Below the pieces are notes generated by a model. That model saw only the letters and a list, made by a program, of their open reading frames with translations. It searched no databases and was not told the origin of the DNA. From positions 4,175,001-4,239,000 of the forward strand of contig OX439008.1 in the NCBI GenBank assembly GCA_949316495.1: a stretch of DNA of 64,000 nucleotides. Direction: 5' to 3'. Below, in pieces: positions 60,701 to 64,000 of the stretch. Source of the DNA: Amphiduros pacificus. Taxonomy: Eukaryota; Annelida; Polychaeta; Phyllodocida; Hesionidae. Within the stretch, counting starts at the first letter, position 1. Every line of letters begins with the position of its first letter. A program made the translations under genes and the position numbers.

Positions 60701-62164
60701 ATCACGAGACTAACTGAAAACAACGTATCTTTTTTTACTCTCATCTGATTCTTCAGAGTTGTGTGTATTTGAGTGTAACTGTGTGTTTGTTTATGTCATT
60801 CTTCTTGTGCTAACTTTGCCAACACATCTTGGATTCTTTTCAAACTCGGTTTATCAAAATCTTGGAGGAAATGTTTAGAACATGGTCAATCATGACCCCT
60901 GTATGACCTTTTGTCCTTGAAAGTATTTCAAGTTGGAAAATGTCTGGCCTATTGTATGTAAGTGTGATAAACTTGCCAAAACAAGTTGGATTCCTTTAAA
61001 ACTTGGTTGATAAGCTCTCTTGGGGAATGTCTTGTCCGATGTCAACCATGACTCCTCTGTGATCTTCTTGTCCCGATATGTTTTTAATTGTTTGCATTAT
61101 ACTGATGAAATGACTATATCTTAATATGCCTGTATCACTGATGCCTATTTCTGCTATGAAATATTGCATGGAGTTGTGTTGAAACCATTCGTTTTTTGTT
61201 TCAGTTGGAAAAGAAGTTGGTGTCCATAGAACAGGATATTAACAGTTTGAGTCAGGAGAAGGGAGATCTGCTGGTGAAACAAGGCAAGCTTGAACAAGAG
61301 GCCACAGTCAGTACCTTTATTAATATTACAAAAATAGCCCTTTGTGTGATATTATGTGCCTATATTCAAAATAGCTCTTTGTGTATTATGTGCCTATATT
61401 CAAAATAGCTCTTTGTGTATTATGTGCCTATATTCAAAATAGCTCTTTGTGTATTATGTGCCTATATTCAAAATAGCTCTTTGTGTATTATGTGCCTATA
61501 TTCAAAATAGCTCTTTGTGTATTATGTGCCTATATTCAAAATAGCCCTTTGTGTATTATGTGCCTATATTCAAAATAGCCCTTTGTGTATTATGTGCTTA
61601 TATTCAAAATAGCCCTTTGTGTATTATGTGCCTATATTCAAAATAGCTCTTTGTGTATTATGTGCCTATATTCTCATGAAATGCTCAGAATTGCATCAAA
61701 ACTACAATTGTACTCAAGCACAGAAATATATTTTATCCACAAAATGGAATCGAAGCCAGTCTTATTTTTAGAATTAATCAATTTTTTCCAGGGACTTATG
61801 ATTTAGAAATTTTAAAACAATTTATGACTATATCATAAAGAAGTATTTTTATTTGCAGCAACATAAGGAAAACACAAATCAGAGAAATGAAAAGATCAGG
61901 TCTATGGCAGATGCCTATGCCATACAAGGTAATGAATCATTTACTTAAGGAGGTGGCAGAATCTCATAAGAATTACCGATTTTTTTTGTTTTTATGAAAG
62001 AGTTTCCTTCACACACACACACACATGCATATACATGTATAATGTGATATTTTTAGGCTTCAGTGGAAACATAGAAGATAGGCATGTCAAGAAATTCTTG
62101 GAAGTCCTGCAGAAGAATGCTGAGGATGTTATTAAGCAGGCAAAAGAGAAAAGGGTAGGGACAA

Positions 62165-62263
<99 letters not shown>

Positions 62264-62585
62264 TCTCTCGGTTTTATTTTTGGAACTTTTTTAATTTTGT
62301 ATCATAGCAATCTAATTGATTATGAGATAAAGCTTTAGCATATGCTAAGGTGACCTATTATGGAGGCCTAAGTATATTGGTGGCAGTGCATCGCATTCTA
62401 CAATTGGCACAAACTAGTCCTCATATTTCTCTGATAAATATTTCACTCTATTCATAGTTTTAAGCCGTCATGTTTTCCAGGGAGAATTTGAAGAACATGA
62501 GAAGAGAATTCAGATGGAGATTGATAAATTAAAAAAGACCAAGACAGAACTGGAAACTGAACACAAGATGAAATCTGATACCATG
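54785..62585 (+). CDS. RAD50: DNA double-strand-break repair ATPase RAD50, N-terminal 450 residues (gene continues past the right edge)
   Basis: Fourteen in-phase exons: 54785-54913, 55285-55368, 56038-56139, 56572-56676, 57064-57137, 57228-57333, 57696-57764, 58995-59084, 60220-60358, 60519-60595, 61205-61306, 61859-61928, 62057-62154, 62481-62585. The protein starts [20 protein letters not shown], as in human RAD50. Walker A is GPNGTGKT (36-43) and the Q-loop lies in [20 protein letters not shown], with Q160. From about residue 205 the sequence becomes a charged heptad-rich coiled coil. RAD50 is the SMC-like ATPase of the MRE11-RAD50-NBS1 nuclear complex, which tethers and processes broken DNA ends and activates ATM. 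An in-frame TGA 18 nt before the ATG supports the start. The zinc hook and C-terminal ATPase half lie outside. Exon 11 uses a weaker donor (GTCAGT). Introns 6, 7, 11 and 14 carry minisatellites. Confidence 0.97.
55535..55800 (+). mobile_element. tRNA-derived SINE
   Basis: The head looks like a tRNA gene: an A box in GTCGCAGTTGGTTAGAGTGC (55,551-55,570) and a B box in GGTTCAATCCC (55,615-55,625), the right spacing for an internal Pol III promoter. It continues into a tRNA-unrelated body (GACCTGAGGCCCGTGCC and onward) and an A/T-rich tail near 55,800. The 3' border is approximate. It sits in RAD50 intron 2, same strand. Confidence 0.85.
57427..57676 (+). repeat. 50-bp minisatellite running into the RAD50 exon 7 acceptor
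   Basis: Five units start at 57427, 57477, 57527, 57577 and 57627, each beginning AAGAGGGTTAATATCTTCCT. Directly after comes AACAGGGTGAATGTTCCAG, a shortened sixth-copy-like sequence that ends in the AG of the exon 7 acceptor (57,695). Confidence 0.95.
57935..58790 (+). repeat. 64-bp pyrimidine-rich minisatellite in RAD50 intron 7
   Basis: About 13 units with a 64-bp period (CTTCCT at 57,935, 57,999 and so on), each containing CTTTTCCTTTTAATAATCTG. The sense strand has no AG dinucleotide across the array. Confidence 0.95.
59085..60219. other. RAD50 intron 8, nothing seen
   Basis: AT-rich intron without arrays or recognisable elements. Introns 1 (54,914-55,284), 3 (56,140-56,571), 4 (56,677-57,063) and 10 (60,596-61,204) are likewise plain. 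Confidence 0.5.
61329..61672 (+). repeat. 34-bp minisatellite in RAD50 intron 11
   Basis: About ten units of 34 bp, each containing TTTGTGTATTATGTGCCTAT. It begins 22 nt after the exon 11 donor. The first unit carries a 2-bp insertion, and two unit types (AGCTC/AGCCC) alternate in blocks. Confidence 0.95.
62166..62268. repeat. (TC)n microsatellite in RAD50 intron 13
   Basis: About 50 TC units with one TATC interruption. It starts about 12 nt after the exon 13 donor, making a long polypyrimidine tract in the sense strand. Confidence 0.98.
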
Positions 62586-62639
62586 GTGAGTAAAGTGTTG
62601 AGTAGATGTGGTGAGTTGAAAGTATGTCAGAGAAAGGAT

Positions 62640-64000
62640 GGTGAATAAAAATGGTGGTGAAGAGAAATAATGGTGAGTGGAATGCATGGTGAGTAGGAAG
62701 TATGCTGAGTAGGGACTGTAGTGAATAGAAGGCATGGTGAGTAGGAAGTGTGCTGAGTAGGGACCGTAGTGAATAGAAGGCATGGTGAGTAGGAAGTGTG
62801 CTGAGTAGGGACTGTAGTGAATAGAAGGCATGGTAAGTAGGAAGTGTGCTGAGTAGGGACTGTAGTGAATAGAAGGCATGGTAAGTAGGAAGTGTGCTGA
62901 GTAGGGACCGTAGTGAATAGAAGGCATGGTAAGTAGGAAGTGTGCTGAGTAGGGACTGTAGTGAATAGAAGGCATGGTGAGTAGGAAGTGTCTTGAGTAG
63001 GGACTGCAGAGAATAGAAGGCATGGTGAGTAGGAAGTGTGCTGAGTAGGGACTGTAGTGAATAGAAGGCATGGTGAGTAGGAAGTGTGCTGAGTAGGGAC
63101 TGTAGTGAATAGAAGGCATGGTGAGTAGGAAGTGTGCTGAGTAGGGACTGTAGTGAATAGAAGGCATGGTGAGTAGGAAGTGTGCTGAGTAGGGACTGTA
63201 GTGAATAGAAGGCATGGTAAGTAGGAAGTGTGCCGAGTAGGGACCGTAGTGAATAGAAGGCATGGTGAGTAGGAAGTGTGCTGAGTAGGGACTGTAGTGA
63301 ATAGAAGGCATGGTGAGTAGGAAGTGTGCTGAGTAGGGACTGTAGTGAATGGAAGGCATGGTGAGTAGGAAGTGTGCTGAGTAGGGACCGTAGTGAATAG
63401 AAGGCATGGTGAGTAGGAAGTGTGCTGAGTAGGGACTGTAGTGAATTGAAGGCATGGTGAGTAGGAAGTGTGCTGAGTAGGGACTGTAGTGAATTGAAGG
63501 CATGGTGAGTAGGAAGTGTGCTGAGTAGGGACTGTAGTGAATGGAAGGCATGGTGAGTAGGAAGTGTGCTGAGTAGGGACCGTAGTGAATAGAAGGCATG
63601 GTGAGTAGGAAGTGTGCTGAGTAGGGACTGTAGTGAATAGAAGGCATGGTGAGTAGGAAGTGTGCTGAGTAGGGACTGTAGTGAATAGAAGGCATGGTGA
63701 GTAGGAAGTATGCTGAGTAGGGACTGTGGTGAATAGAAGGCATGGTGAGTAGGAAGTGTGCTGAGTAGGGACCGTAGTGAATAGAAGGCATGGTGAGTAG
63801 GAAGTGTGCTGAGTAGGGACTGTAGTGAATAGAAGGCATGGTGAGTAGGAAGTATGCTGAGTAGGGACTGTAATGAATAGAAGGCATGGTGAGTAGGAAG
63901 TGTGCTGAGTAGGGACCGTAGTGAATAGAAGGCATGGTGAGTAGGAAGTGTGCTGAGTAGGGACGTTTGTAGTGAATAGAAGGCATGGTGAGTAGGAAGT
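62640..64000 (+). repeat. 48-bp minisatellite with a donor-like motif, running off the right edge
   Basis: About 27 units of 48 bp, each containing GGCATGGTGAGTAGGAAGTG and GCTGAGTAGGGACTGTAGTG. The first regular unit is near 62,682; between the exon 14 donor (62,586) and there, loose GGTGAGT/TGAGTAG fragments look like worn early copies. The long minus-strand frame (485 codons) over it exists because 48 is divisible by 3. Confidence 0.97.

Noticed and set aside
62529-63986. Minus-strand 485-codon frame of repeated MPSIHYSPYSAHFLLT
   Set aside because: It is the 48-bp array read backwards; a period divisible by 3 keeps the frame open. It also overlaps RAD50 exon 14 and has no other coding sign.

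Overview
The window looks like nuclear DNA of an invertebrate animal. It is AT-rich, its genes are split into short exons with GT/AG introns, and it is full of minisatellites, microsatellites and small foldback DNA elements. The two recognisable genes, UBL3 and RAD50, are conserved across animals. A marine, possibly lophotrochozoan, invertebrate would fit, but nothing here fixes the species. There is no operon, CRISPR array, rRNA or free-standing tRNA gene, and I saw no retrovirus-like fossil.

Layout. (1) About 190-11,830, minus strand: the 5' part of a single-PDZ-domain protein gene that runs off the left edge. I rebuilt eight coding exons whose splice phases all agree. (2) 11,540-12,110: a CpG-bearing, apparently bidirectional promoter between the PDZ gene and UBL3. 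(3) 12,075-34,358, plus strand: the complete UBL3 gene, encoding a prenylated membrane-anchored ubiquitin-fold protein. It has five coding exons, 125 aa and an 18.2-kb second intron holding most of the repeats in this part. Its 3' UTR and downstream flank carry a cluster of CTCF-like sites. (4) 35,306-42,625: intergenic, almost featureless. (5) 42,941-49,197, minus strand: an eight-exon, 592-aa gene with an N-terminal array of YSDDFE motifs and a conserved-looking C-terminus, perhaps related to C8orf48/DUF4606 proteins. (6) 49.2-54.8 kb: intergenic, with small DNA transposons and a minisatellite that grew from a transposon end. (7) 54,785 to the right edge, plus strand: the N-terminal part of RAD50 (14 coding exons, 450 residues) with the Walker A motif, the Q-loop and the start of the coiled coil.

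The most unusual signal is how minisatellites sit on splice sites. In the PDZ gene, the end of an exon and its 5' splice site are themselves the last copy of a 34-bp tandem array, so about 20 further donor-like sites follow in the intron. In RAD50, exon 14 is followed by about 27 copies of a 48-bp unit carrying the same ATG|GTGAGT junction as the true donor. Another RAD50 array leads directly into the exon 7 acceptor, and a 64-bp array before exon 8 is pyrimidine-rich and free of AG for about 915 nt. The three complete genes and gene parts do not form an evident pathway; their arrangement is two divergent pairs (PDZ/UBL3 and SDDFE-gene/RAD50) with a convergent middle.
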